Part shown: positions 21,971 to 28,911 of the stretch, one piece after another | Numbering within the stretch: position 1 is the stretch's first letter | How the letters are laid out: each line of letters begins with the position of its first letter | Virus record (IMG/VR): IMGVR_UViG_3300021138_001229 | Location: 1-28,911 of that record | From: a virus | DNA: 28,911 bases | Reading direction: 5' to 3' (one strand) | Translations under genes and position numbers: made by a program | The notes under the pieces: model-generated | Databases searched by the model: none | What the model was told of the DNA's origin: nothing | The model's input: the letters and a program-made list of their open reading frames with translations, nothing else

Positions 21971-22157
21971 ACGAATTTAAATTAATTTTCTTAACTAGTT
22001 GGCGCTTGTCCCAAAACGCTACTTGTTTTTTTACTTCATCTAAATTTTTGTGGAAGATTTTATTATCACTAATAATAAGATCATTTTGTGCACAAAAATC
22101 CTCCAACTCGCCCCTAGTACCGTTTTCTAGAATTGAGTTGAGATCTTCAATATTCAT
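21971..22157 (-). CDS. DNA polymerase C-terminal part, first exon (with own start)
   Basis: 62 codons plus one base. The end, FWDKRQLVKKINLNS, is polymerase palm motif B (its Lys contacts dNTPs), and it breaks off at the intron; splicing restores NSLYGA. The earlier residues (LEDFCAQNDLIISDNKIF) look like the linker before motif B. The ATG at 22157 lies inside the last codons of the endonuclease gene, 11 bp before its end, with AGAGAGG 5 nt upstream, so this half is translated independently. The ORF alone would stop at the TAA formed at the intron border. Confidence 0.88.
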
Positions 22158-23127
22158 AGATTCCTCTCTTGTTTAAAATATGTTTTGTGTGCTTATTTTG
22201 TATTTCTTTGCTTTCAAAAATAATTTCAGGACACCAATTATCAGAAGATATACGTATAAGCCGGATATCTTCTTCAACACATATTTGGTGCTTGACAATG
22301 TCATTCTTAATTGATGATTCTTTTCTATGCCAATATTCTCCGTCTACCTCTACTAATAATAACATATCTAGTAAGTAAAAGTCAAACTTCTTCTCTCTAA
22401 TTGGATGTTGTGTGACATATCTAATATTGTTATCGTTTAAAAATTGTTCAAAAGAAATCTCTAAACTTGTTTTTTCTTTATTTGGAAACGTTAACCCGTT
22501 TTCTTTTAAATATTTTTTGCGTATGATGCTTGCTTTTGCTCGATATTTTTCAAATTCAACTTTATCTTCTTTGCGACTTTCCCACGCCTTTTTTTGATTA
22601 AGTGTTTTTTGTTGTTTTGCAGCGGCTGATAAATTAATAGTTTTGCCTGTTTTCATAATAGATAAGTCTTTTTTGGTTTTTGCGGAATGCACAACTCCTG
22701 TATGACCAATCCTTGACTTATGATAACATTTTTGACATTGCGTCCCGTCTAAAAAATTCCCTAAACTCACTTTATAATTGCCGTGCGACGAGCACATTAC
22801 TTCTATAACATCTGTTCGAGTTAATACTTTGTTTGGTAGACTAACTACAGTATAATCGGTCGTTTCTGCGTTATGTATTTCTTCTAGCGATATAATATTA
22901 TTTGTATTTGTATGTTTACGGCATCTAATATTATCGTTGGTATCCCGGAATCGTTTAGTTATAGATACAGGGTTGTCACAAATTTCGCATTTAGGAGTAG
23001 GATCACCTCGTAAATACATTTGGACTGCGGCATACACATCAAATATGTTTTTTCTGCCGCCGTAATACTCTATTAATCGCTTAAATTGACGAGGATATTT
23101 TTTCTTAAATACGTTAACAAAATTCAT
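22147..23127 (-). CDS. EDxHD/Vsr-like homing endonuclease splitting the polymerase gene
   Basis: 326 aa, same strand as the polymerase. The C-terminal domain (about 220-300) is a Vsr-like PD-(D/E)xK-type fold: KTSLEISFEQFL, KKFDFYLLD, LVEVDGEYWH (D262, H267) and IRLIRISSDNW; this matches EDxHD homing endonucleases. The N-terminal half holds zinc-knuckle cysteines (CEIC, later CSSHG and CQKC) and a basic helical linker (KQQKTLNQKKAWESRKEDK). An AAGGAAAT site precedes the ATG. It occupies nearly all of the space between the two polymerase halves, leaving no room for a second intron. Confidence 0.85.
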   Translation of the reverse strand: MNFVNVFKKKYPRQFKRLIEYYGGRKNIFDVYAAVQMYLRGDPTPKCEICDNPVSITKRFRDTNDNIRCRKHTNTNNIISLEEIHNAETTDYTVVSLPNKVLTRTDVIEVMCSSHGNYKVSLGNFLDGTQCQKCYHKSRIGHTGVVHSAKTKKDLSIMKTGKTINLSAAAKQQKTLNQKKAWESRKEDKVEFEKYRAKASIIRKKYLKENGLTFPNKEKTSLEISFEQFLNDNNIRYVTQHPIREKKFDFYLLDMLLLVEVDGEYWHRKESSIKNDIVKHQICVEEDIRLIRISSDNWCPEIIFESKEIQNKHTKHILNKRGIYEY

Positions 23128-23157
23128 AATATTTCCTTTATATTATTTATTCTGTTG

Positions 23158-24795
23158 TTATTGAGATTGATTTTTTTGACTAACTGTCAATCGCTCCGGT
23201 AATTTAATACCGCTTGATAAGTTATTCCATAAGTTCTTAGTTTTCTGTAGCGTTTTTCTCTCAGCATACCAACGTTCTAATAATCCTGGAACAACACCTT
23301 TGCGTTCATACGTAACAATAGTACCGTTGGCAGTTAACATCCAAGGTTGATTACTGTTAAAAATCATATGCCAAATATCAGCGGCACTGTGTACTGTTGA
23401 ATCTCCGTCCTGCCAGTCAACAGTTATTTCTGTGCCTTTTTGTTGTTCCATAACAGCAGTATATTCTAAAGTGGCAAATACACCTTCCCAAGCTGCCGCA
23501 AAAGTTTTTCCTTTGTCAACTATTTCATTTATATAACGATCAGTCATTATAGGACGTAGTTGTCCGATAACAGTTTCCATTCCCATATTCAATGCTCGAA
23601 TAGCTGACGGATACAGTGAATTAATGTCAACTGCTCCCACCCACTGATGTGTACCTTTTTTAGGATACGCTACATAAGCACCAGCTGCCGCAGTATCATC
23701 ATCAGTTAATCTCTGTCTACGATTAGGAACTACCAATCCTCGTTCATGTGCTTCAACAATAATAGCCTGCTCTGTTACCGCAACTGCGCCCATTGTTGTT
23801 GGAATTAATACAGTATTAGCGTGTGCCAATTCATTTGCCAAATCAATAAATTTTAATTTATTGTCTAGTTTATTAAGCAATAGTGTATCTTGCCTATTGT
23901 ATTCAATAAACTTTTTAAAATTTTGATTATATAATTGATCCAGTGTACCTTCATAGGCAGTTTTGTGTTCGCCAAGTTCATATTCACCAATGGCATCTAA
24001 ACTATAACTGTGTCTTTCTTCATAGGTATATTTTCTATACAGTTGCATATAGTCCATGTGTACACGACCAACAATATCATAAGTTGTACTAGTAGCGCCA
24101 AATCTTTCAAACTCACGTTCTTTAGGATACTGTCCCCATAGACAAAATCTACGTGTGTCATCTTTGCTGAGTACACGTTTGATACGATTTATAGTATAAG
24201 GTATATCATAACCTTCACTGTTCCAACCTGACAATACATCAGCATCTTCAATTAGATCAAGAAAAGTTTTTAACATTTCCGCTTCGTCGCTAAACACAAT
24301 ACAGTTTTCAAAGTCAGCGGCAACTTCCTTGCCAGTTTCCATACTCATATGTTTAGGTGGGATAACTAGTGTAACTAATTGTTCCATCCACTGTAAGTAA
24401 ACACTAATGGCAGTTATAGCATTAAATGGATCTGTAGTTGGCGAAAATCCTCGTTCTTTATGAAAGTCTACTTCAATGTCGAAAAATGCTGTTTGTAATA
24501 TTGGCGCATCGACACCTTTGTAATTTTCCTCCAAGCAACGGAATATGGGATTAATATCAGCTTCGTATAACTGTTTGCCTTTTTGTATAGCCACTTCTCG
24601 TCTAAACTCTTTGGCTGTACGGGCAGAAAATCTACTTACAGGTGTGCCGTAAATAGATTTAAATTTACCCCTAACATCGTCATAATAAAATATATATTCT
24701 GCTGGGTATTCTTTGTAAACACGTTCACCGTTGATTCGCTCAACTACATGAATTCTATCGTGTTCACGATCATATAGTGCGTCTACAAATGACAA
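23158..24795 (-). CDS. Family B DNA polymerase, N-terminal part (gp43-like)
   Basis: 545 aa. The proofreading exonuclease motifs are intact: FFDIEVDF (D106, E108), SGWNSEGYDIPY (D197) and YNRQDTLLL (D303). The palm motif A follows as AVDINSLYPSAIRALNM (D390), and the fragment ends after ERKTLQKTKNL in LPERLTVSQKNQSQ, short of motif B. It therefore holds the exonuclease and one palm aspartate and needs the second fragment (22157 on) for activity. The start is a TTG directly behind the DsbA-like stop (TAATTG), with GGAAAG 11 nt upstream; no early ATG exists. Confidence 0.92.
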   Translation of the reverse strand: MSFVDALYDREHDRIHVVERINGERVYKEYPAEYIFYYDDVRGKFKSIYGTPVSRFSARTAKEFRREVAIQKGKQLYEADINPIFRCLEENYKGVDAPILQTAFFDIEVDFHKERGFSPTTDPFNAITAISVYLQWMEQLVTLVIPPKHMSMETGKEVAADFENCIVFSDEAEMLKTFLDLIEDADVLSGWNSEGYDIPYTINRIKRVLSKDDTRRFCLWGQYPKEREFERFGATSTTYDIVGRVHMDYMQLYRKYTYEERHSYSLDAIGEYELGEHKTAYEGTLDQLYNQNFKKFIEYNRQDTLLLNKLDNKLKFIDLANELAHANTVLIPTTMGAVAVTEQAIIVEAHERGLVVPNRRQRLTDDDTAAAGAYVAYPKKGTHQWVGAVDINSLYPSAIRALNMGMETVIGQLRPIMTDRYINEIVDKGKTFAAAWEGVFATLEYTAVMEQQKGTEITVDWQDGDSTVHSAADIWHMIFNSNQPWMLTANGTIVTYERKGVVPGLLERWYAERKTLQKTKNLWNNLSSGIKLPERLTVSQKNQSQ

Positions 24796-25056
24796 TTAAA
24801 GAGTCTTTCCAACTGTTGTTAAAATCTGCTCTAAGAGATTATGATCATCTTGTGTGCGACCAAATTCTGCTTTGTGTGCTACTTTGATTGCTTTCTTTAA
24901 AATACCAGGTTTGATTTCTAATTCTTCAGCAATGGCTTTGATAGTGTCATTTAAGCCTGTTGTCAAAGTTTCAATTTCAAATGTCACTGCCATTCCTTCA
25001 TTGATAATTTGAGTTAGTTTTGCTGTTTGTTCTGCTGTAAATATGCGATCTGACAT
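24796..25056 (-). CDS. DsbA-like dsDNA-binding protein
   Basis: 86 aa, alpha-helical and charged: AEQTAKLTQIINEGM, then LNDTIKAIAEELEIKPGILK, AIKVAHKAEFGRTQDDHNLL. Its length and layout match T4 DsbA (89 aa), a double-stranded DNA-binding protein tied to late transcription. There is no catalytic motif, so the call rests on size and pattern. AAGGAG lies 7 nt before the ATG, and its stop is followed directly by the polymerase TTG start, so the two are co-translated. Confidence 0.6.
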   Translation of the reverse strand: MSDRIFTAEQTAKLTQIINEGMAVTFEIETLTTGLNDTIKAIAEELEIKPGILKKAIKVAHKAEFGRTQDDHNLLEQILTTVGKTL

Positions 25057-25076
25057 AAATTCTCCTTTAATAAAAC

Positions 25077-25082
25077 ATTATA
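25077..25082 (-). promoter_or_regulatory. -10 element before the DsbA-like gene
   Basis: A perfect TATAAT is on the minus strand 20 bp before the ATG at 25056, with the AAGGAG between. No matching -35 is seen 16-18 bp upstream, so it may be an activated (middle) promoter or a chance match. Confidence 0.4.
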
Positions 25083-25123
25083 CATGATGTTAAACCTATT
25101 TGCTACGAATTTGGCTACTTTTA

Positions 25124-25198
25124 GATATTTTGGTAGCGAATCAAAATATCAGGGCAGTAGCGGCCCAGCCTACGGTAACTGGTACCGGTCCTAAGGCT
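25124..25198. repeat. Two inverted repeats in the 145-bp gap between GT-B and DsbA-like genes
   Basis: GATATTTTG (25124-25132) and CAAAATATC (25142-25150) are exact 9-bp inverted arms around a 9-base centre. A second, GC-rich hairpin spans 25167-25198: outer arms AGCCT/AGGCT and inner arms CGGTA/TACCG with a 5-base loop. No T-run follows in either direction, so these are not plain terminators. They may stabilise the mRNA end of the glycosyltransferase, form a processing site, or bind a protein. Confidence 0.45.
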
Positions 25199-25201
25199 AT
25201 T

Positions 25202-26572
25202 CTATTCAAAAGCAAATAATGTTCCAAATGGATCTGCTGAATCATCTGGCATTAGATTGCTTCCTTTAGTTCTATAATAAGTTTCGTTATAACTGTGTAA
25301 TACTTCTATAGTTTCAACGCAGGGAATCTTAAGCATTTTATAAATTTCATCTGTACAAAATGATGACTGTGCTTGAGTAAAATCTTCATGTTTTATAAGT
25401 CCCAATTTATCTAATTCTTTATAAAAATTATTTTTTGGAACAACCCCTGTTGTTTCACGCTCTGCTAGTTTAGATAACAACTGTCGTATATCTTGATTAC
25501 GTTTCACTAAACTTTGTTGTACAGGTTCTATAACCCCTGCTCCATATACATCTCGAAGTATGTCAGCAACTTCGGATTCATCTACAATTATAGCATAATC
25601 CTTATGTGCTTGACTCCACGCATTTTTGGATAACAGTACAGTAGGGCAAGTGTGTGCTGTTTCCAAAGCGCCTAATCCAAATGTTTCGCTTACTGCTGGA
25701 TGATACGCCGCTCCAAGACTTTGTATAATACGTGCCTTTTCAATGCCGGTTACGCCAACGTGTATTTTATATTCAATTTTTTCTTTTCGAAAACGCTCTT
25801 CGAATTTCTTAGCACTGGATTCAGATGGTACTAGTACCACTCCTGGTAAGCCCGAAGCTTTCAATGCTGAGATATAAGCTTCAGGATTTTTGCGTGGCTC
25901 CCAAGGTCCTATAAATCCAACACCCCAACGTTCTTTGGGCAGTGAATCAAAGTCTAAGAGTTCTTGTTCTGGTACTAATGGTGGCACTACTAATATGTCT
26001 TCTTTAGCTTTGTTACTATATTGTTCAGCGGCATGTGTCTGTATCCATTCACTTTGGCAAGCTAATATAACATCAGGCAAGTTACACAATGCTCTATAAT
26101 GATCAGTTACTCCCGGTGAAAATATATCATGTAATACTTTCACACCAGCTTCTGATTCATGATGGGTGGCATGTAACACAGTACAGTATTTGTGTACACC
26201 AATACCAGTTACAGCATCCAAAGCTTCACCAACGTTAGTTATAATCATATCATAAGTATGTCTACGTAATGCTTTAACCAAACTGTTGCGAAAATTTAAA
26301 CTTAGTGTGGTATCAAACGGTTTACTAAATGAACTAAGTTCTTTGTATACAGAATCAACGATAGTTTCATCTGGCTCTATCCATTGTACTCGTTTTTTAT
26401 AAGCTGTAAACAATCCATTGTCTCTTACTGCTGAATCAGATATTATGTCAATATAGTATCCTGCCGCTAATGCCCAATCAATAATACTTTTAGCATAAGC
26501 GCCAACTCCTCGATAAACAAAGTTATTGCGAGCTACCAACATACCGATTCGTTTAGTTTGTTTTACAGTCAT
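25202..26572 (-). CDS. GT-B glycosyltransferase (GT4-like)
   Basis: 456 aa. The N-terminal domain has the Gly-rich loop RNNFVYRGVGAYAKSI (16-30) used by GT4 enzymes, the C-terminal domain FIGPWEPRKNPEAY (R227, K228) and the EX7E motif HPAVSETFGLGALETAHT (E296, E304). It transfers a sugar from an NDP donor; acceptor unknown. The C-terminal extension (about 375-456) is unlike the family core. The start at 26572 is 5 nt from the predicted -10; the next Met (residue 11, 26542) is the alternative start if a leader is needed. Confidence 0.8.
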   Translation of the reverse strand: MTVKQTKRIGMLVARNNFVYRGVGAYAKSIIDWALAAGYYIDIISDSAVRDNGLFTAYKKRVQWIEPDETIVDSVYKELSSFSKPFDTTLSLNFRNSLVKALRRHTYDMIITNVGEALDAVTGIGVHKYCTVLHATHHESEAGVKVLHDIFSPGVTDHYRALCNLPDVILACQSEWIQTHAAEQYSNKAKEDILVVPPLVPEQELLDFDSLPKERWGVGFIGPWEPRKNPEAYISALKASGLPGVVLVPSESSAKKFEERFRKEKIEYKIHVGVTGIEKARIIQSLGAAYHPAVSETFGLGALETAHTCPTVLLSKNAWSQAHKDYAIIVDESEVADILRDVYGAGVIEPVQQSLVKRNQDIRQLLSKLAERETTGVVPKNNFYKELDKLGLIKHEDFTQAQSSFCTDEIYKMLKIPCVETIEVLHSYNETYYRTKGSNLMPDDSADPFGTLFAFE

Positions 26573-26606
26573 ATGCTATGTTAGCATATTTATCTTGAAT
26601 TGTCAA
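26571..26606 (-). promoter_or_regulatory. Sigma70-like promoter with palindrome over the -10
   Basis: Minus-strand TTGACA (26601-26606) is perfect; TAACAT (26578-26583) matches 4 of 6, with a 17-bp spacer. The -10 lies at the middle of an exact palindrome, ATATGCTA-ACA-TAGCATAT (26571-26589, 8-bp arms), which also covers the start codon. This is the geometry of a repressor operator. The half-site TATGCTA is shared with the palindrome before queD. Confidence 0.6.
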
Positions 26607-26699
26607 CTATACAGGAGCAAATGGCAAAACTGGGCTGTCGTTTTCGGGATATTCTTGATTGGGTTCTGGATAAACAGGATATGGATATTGACTATCCAT
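26607..26699 (-). CDS. Pro/Tyr-rich microprotein (30 aa)
   Basis: A 30-codon ATG frame starting MDSQYPYPVYPEPNQEYPE and ending PVLPFAPV. Eight of thirty residues are Pro and four are Tyr. Its ATG overlaps the stop of the modular protein by 8 bp, and its stop touches the -35 of the next promoter, so it fills the gap exactly as a real gene would. Likely an unstructured tail or adaptor peptide; no function known. No strong ribosome-binding site is visible. Confidence 0.5.
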   Translation of the reverse strand: MDSQYPYPVYPEPNQEYPENDSPVLPFAPV

Positions 26700-28911
26700 T
26701 ATGCGGTTCCCATGAATAATCTACATTTACTACCACTTTGTTTTGTTTGGCATAATAGGCTTTTGGATCAAAGTTGTCTTTGGTAACTTTGATTTTTTTA
26801 TGTGTGCCGTCATCGAAGAAGATTTTCCAAATATAATACTGTCCTGGTTGCAAATTACTTTTTTCTACGGCTTCGTATAGCATAGCATCAAATTGTTCTT
26901 GACTTTCACAGTGCCATTTACGTAATGATTTATTAATACGTGAATTTGGATCGTGTGCTGTTTTACTATTAGTATTGTGTTTTTTCATGCCCTTCATGCG
27001 AGCACAAAAACTTTTACGACGTTTGGCTGCTTTACTTCCTGGTTTAAGTTTACTAGGTTTGGTAGTTACAGCAGTTTGTAATTTTGAACCAGGATGGCTA
27101 CGACGATAGCTGGCAACGCCTTTTTTGTTTAACCCACCGTTTTTGTTTTTTCCTTTACTAGTTTGCCAAGCTTCAGCTTCGTCTATACTTTCGTTTGGCA
27201 CACAGTTACGTACTTGGCCACCGTTCTTGCCCCGTTTAGTACCTTCTGCATGTTTGCCAGGCCAGCAACTAGTATAACCATTGGCATCCTTTTGACCTTT
27301 TTTAATTTCATTGATATTGCCATGTGTTTTGCACATGCCACAGTCAGGGCAGGTCATTTCCATAGTTATGTCTTCATTGTGTTTCTTTTTGCCAGCACAG
27401 TGAGCACGTTGACTGAATCCTTTTGGATGACTACAGTTAATACTGCGTTTGTATTTTTCACTCCAGGCGTCTTCGTCGTTGATAAACTGATCATCGTATT
27501 TGCCTTCCGGCAATACATCGTCTTGTGGTTCATAATACCAGCCCATGCCAGGATCATCGGCGCCGGTGCGTTGAGGATTATTCCACTTGAAATAGGCAAT
27601 TTGTTTTGGTTGACCGTCATAATCCCAATAGCCTCGGAACTCGCCTGTGGCGTCATTCATATCTTCCTCGTCAAAATGGTCTGCTTCGAATTGACCAAAG
27701 AAATCTATACTACGACGATAGTGTTCTGGTTTAGGATACTTGTATGGATCATCACCAGGGCCTTCTTCTCTGCCATCGCGACTGCGAACAAATTCTTTTA
27801 GAGAGCCCTCTGCCACACCTTGCTTCTTCATATACTTCTTACGCAATTTTAAGTCTGCTGGCGTTGCTTTTCTGATTAAATTCAAATATTTGTTTACTGG
27901 AACTGCTTTTATCTCAATGGGTTTGATGCCTTTGACACCAGGAATAGAATGAAACTCTCTGCTATTGCCACCTTGAACAAACTGCGGTTTTCCATCTGGG
28001 CCGTTGAATGGTAATTTATGTAGATACACATATTCACCTTTTCTAATCTTGCCACTGAACAAAACCATTTGTGGATCATTGGGGAACATACCTGTATCAC
28101 TGCCAGGAGTAGTAAGTCCCATTGCAATGGCAACTTTAGGATCGCTGGTAGCATAGATAGCATTTTGATTACTACCAGCCGCACCACCTGTGTCTACAGC
28201 TTGGCGTGGTTCTAACATAGGAATCTTTTGTCTTGACCCATGCCAAAGATAGGTATTAATAACTTTGCCTTCCGCCACACCTTGCTCGTCTATTTCCAAA
28301 TCTAAGCTGTCCCAGATTCTACTTTTGACTTGTTCTACAACATCATCAGTATATGTTTTTTCCAGATTTGATTCCAAGTTGTAAATTACTTCATCTATGT
28401 CTTCACCTTGGGCTATTTGTTTTTGAACTTGATCAAGCCATTGGTAGAACTCTTGTCTAGAATAAGATTCTTTTTTTGGTTTTTTCTTGAATCTATCAAA
28501 AATACCTTCCGCCACACCTGACTTATAACTTGGTTGTGTTTTTGCATCAGTTGCTTGGACCGCGGCCACTAATAATTTGTTTCCAGCGGCAATGGCATTG
28601 TCTAATGCGTCTTTTCTACTGGTAGCTACTTGACCAGCATCTTTGAATATCGCAGGATTGCGAACATTTACAGTGGGATTGGGCAATGGTTTGTTGTTTA
28701 TAAAATATTCTTCATTATTGGCATTAGCGGCTATCCACTTGTTTACCTCATACCTATCTTTTAAGAATTGTAATTTGCCTACTCCGTCTTTGCCATCAGT
28801 GGGATCTAGTCCCGTCTGTGCCAGTTGTTGTGCAAATTTTTCTTGATTCTGTGGATAAGCATCCATGTGTTGAACTAACAACCAGGCCGCATAAGGAGCC
28901 GCAGGATACGA
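26692..28911 (-). CDS. Large modular protein with GVAEG-separated units, N-terminus outside window
   Basis: Open to the window edge: ten residues before the TTG at 28881 continue the frame (SYPAAPYAAWLL), so it is a C-terminal piece of at least 739 aa. Residue numbers count from 28881. Unit 1 (to 122) resembles a DUF6624-type VQHMDAYPQNQ segment. Unit 2 (126-200) is helical. Unit 3 (205-350) has YLWHGSRQKIPMLEPRQ then NAIYATSDPKVAIAMGL, an ADP-ribosyltransferase-like pattern. Unit 4 (360-456) is acidic. The last part (461-729) has CSHPKGFSQRAHC, CPDCGMC, SYRRSHPGSKL and SFCARMKGMKK basic zinc-type modules. Unit borders carry GVAEG or LPEG. Confidence 0.75.
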   Translation of the reverse strand, partial: SYPAAPYAAWLLVQHMDAYPQNQEKFAQQLAQTGLDPTDGKDGVGKLQFLKDRYEVNKWIAANANNEEYFINNKPLPNPTVNVRNPAIFKDAGQVATSRKDALDNAIAAGNKLLVAAVQATDAKTQPSYKSGVAEGIFDRFKKKPKKESYSRQEFYQWLDQVQKQIAQGEDIDEVIYNLESNLEKTYTDDVVEQVKSRIWDSLDLEIDEQGVAEGKVINTYLWHGSRQKIPMLEPRQAVDTGGAAGSNQNAIYATSDPKVAIAMGLTTPGSDTGMFPNDPQMVLFSGKIRKGEYVYLHKLPFNGPDGKPQFVQGGNSREFHSIPGVKGIKPIEIKAVPVNKYLNLIRKATPADLKLRKKYMKKQGVAEGSLKEFVRSRDGREEGPGDDPYKYPKPEHYRRSIDFFGQFEADHFDEEDMNDATGEFRGYWDYDGQPKQIAYFKWNNPQRTGADDPGMGWYYEPQDDVLPEGKYDDQFINDEDAWSEKYKRSINCSHPKGFSQRAHCAGKKKHNEDITMEMTCPDCGMCKTHGNINEIKKGQKDANGYTSCWPGKHAEGTKRGKNGGQVRNCVPNESIDEAEAWQTSKGKNKNGGLNKKGVASYRRSHPGSKLQTAVTTKPSKLKPGSKAAKRRKSFCARMKGMKKHNTNSKTAHDPNSRINKSLRKWHCESQEQFDAMLYEAVEKSNLQPGQYYIWKIFFDDGTHKKIKVTKDNFDPKAYYAKQNKVVVNVDYSWEPHNG
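27805..28518 (-). repeat. Three GVAEG-encoding repeats at unit borders
   Basis: Copies lie at 27805-27819, 28267-28281 and 28504-28518. The DNA is conserved as well as the peptide: minus-strand CAAGGTGTGGCAGAGGG, CAAGGTGTGGCGGAAGG and TCAGGTGTGGCGGAAGG. The peptide context V-A-E-G fits the T4 prohead-protease rule (hydrophobic, any, Glu, then Gly/Ala). LPEG at residues 457-460 is a further site of the same kind. Confidence 0.7.

Noticed and set aside
22147-23157. A second group I intron holding the EDxHD endonuclease.
   Set aside because: Coding frames fill the region almost completely, leaving about 30 noncoding bases, too few for an intron core; independent translation of both polymerase parts fits better.
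25084-25194. Plus-strand 36-codon ATG frame in the intergenic gap (begins MMLNLFATNL).
   Set aside because: It is on the opposite strand to its operon, has no ribosome-binding site, and coincides with the inverted repeats; probably chance.
27163-27801. Long plus-strand frame opposite the modular protein.
   Set aside because: The minus-strand frame has recognisable motifs throughout; the opposite frame is a hydrophobic shadow of its codon use.
1-28911. tRNA genes and CRISPR arrays.
   Set aside because: By eye no T-arm GTTCGAATC-type segments in a cloverleaf context and no regularly spaced repeats were found; a covariance search would be needed for certainty.

Overview
The window is a stretch of an AT-rich tailed-phage genome, most like the large T4-type myoviruses of marine and freshwater bacteria (cyanophage/pelagiphage relatives). 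The evidence is T4-type replication genes (5'-3' exonuclease, sliding clamp, family B DNA polymerase, DsbA-like protein), phage-type FolE/QueD/QueE, and several small proteins of the kind such phages carry. Almost every gene lies on the minus strand in tightly coupled operons, with ATGA, TAATG or TGATG junctions. The main exceptions are three homing-endonuclease genes on the plus strand. No tRNA or CRISPR array was seen.

Layout, left to right. 2-4799: endonuclease tail, RNase H-like exonuclease, SGNH-like protein, cytidylyltransferase-like enzyme, three small proteins, QueE, MazG-like pyrophosphohydrolase and a phosphoribosyltransferase with a consensus sigma70 promoter. 4854-9546: a six-gene sugar operon (epimerase, short UDP-glucose dehydrogenase-like protein, SDR, cupin, C-methyltransferase-like protein, GT-A glycosyltransferase). 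9609-12678: QueD, FolE and small membrane proteins, interrupted by an antisense HNH endonuclease that sits between folE and a second copy of the folE tail. 12716-14674: a GT-B glycosyltransferase and another antisense endonuclease. 14666-19519: conserved phage proteins (one resembling a tunnelling-fold enzyme), two oxidoreductases and a DpdA-like DNA transglycosylase. 19519-25056: a small structural-like protein, sliding clamp and a split DNA polymerase. 25202-28911: a GT-B glycosyltransferase and a large modular protein running off the window.

FolE, QueD, QueE and DpdA together can make 7-carboxy-7-deazaguanine from GTP and exchange a 7-deazaguanine base into DNA, so the phage genome is probably base-modified against restriction. 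No QueC is visible here. The sugar genes and glycosyltransferases may alter host surface glycans or add sugars to DNA or virion proteins.

The most striking points are: (1) a DNA polymerase broken twice, by an EDxHD/Vsr-like endonuclease gene between motifs A and B, and by a 268-nt group I intron inside motif B whose exact splice sites can be read; (2) the duplicated folE tail around an endonuclease gene; (3) a modular protein whose units are separated by GVAEG/LPEG motifs resembling T4 prohead-protease sites, one unit looking like an ADP-ribosyltransferase; (4) TTGACA-17-TATAAT promoters, some overlapped by palindromes and two placed almost on the start codon.
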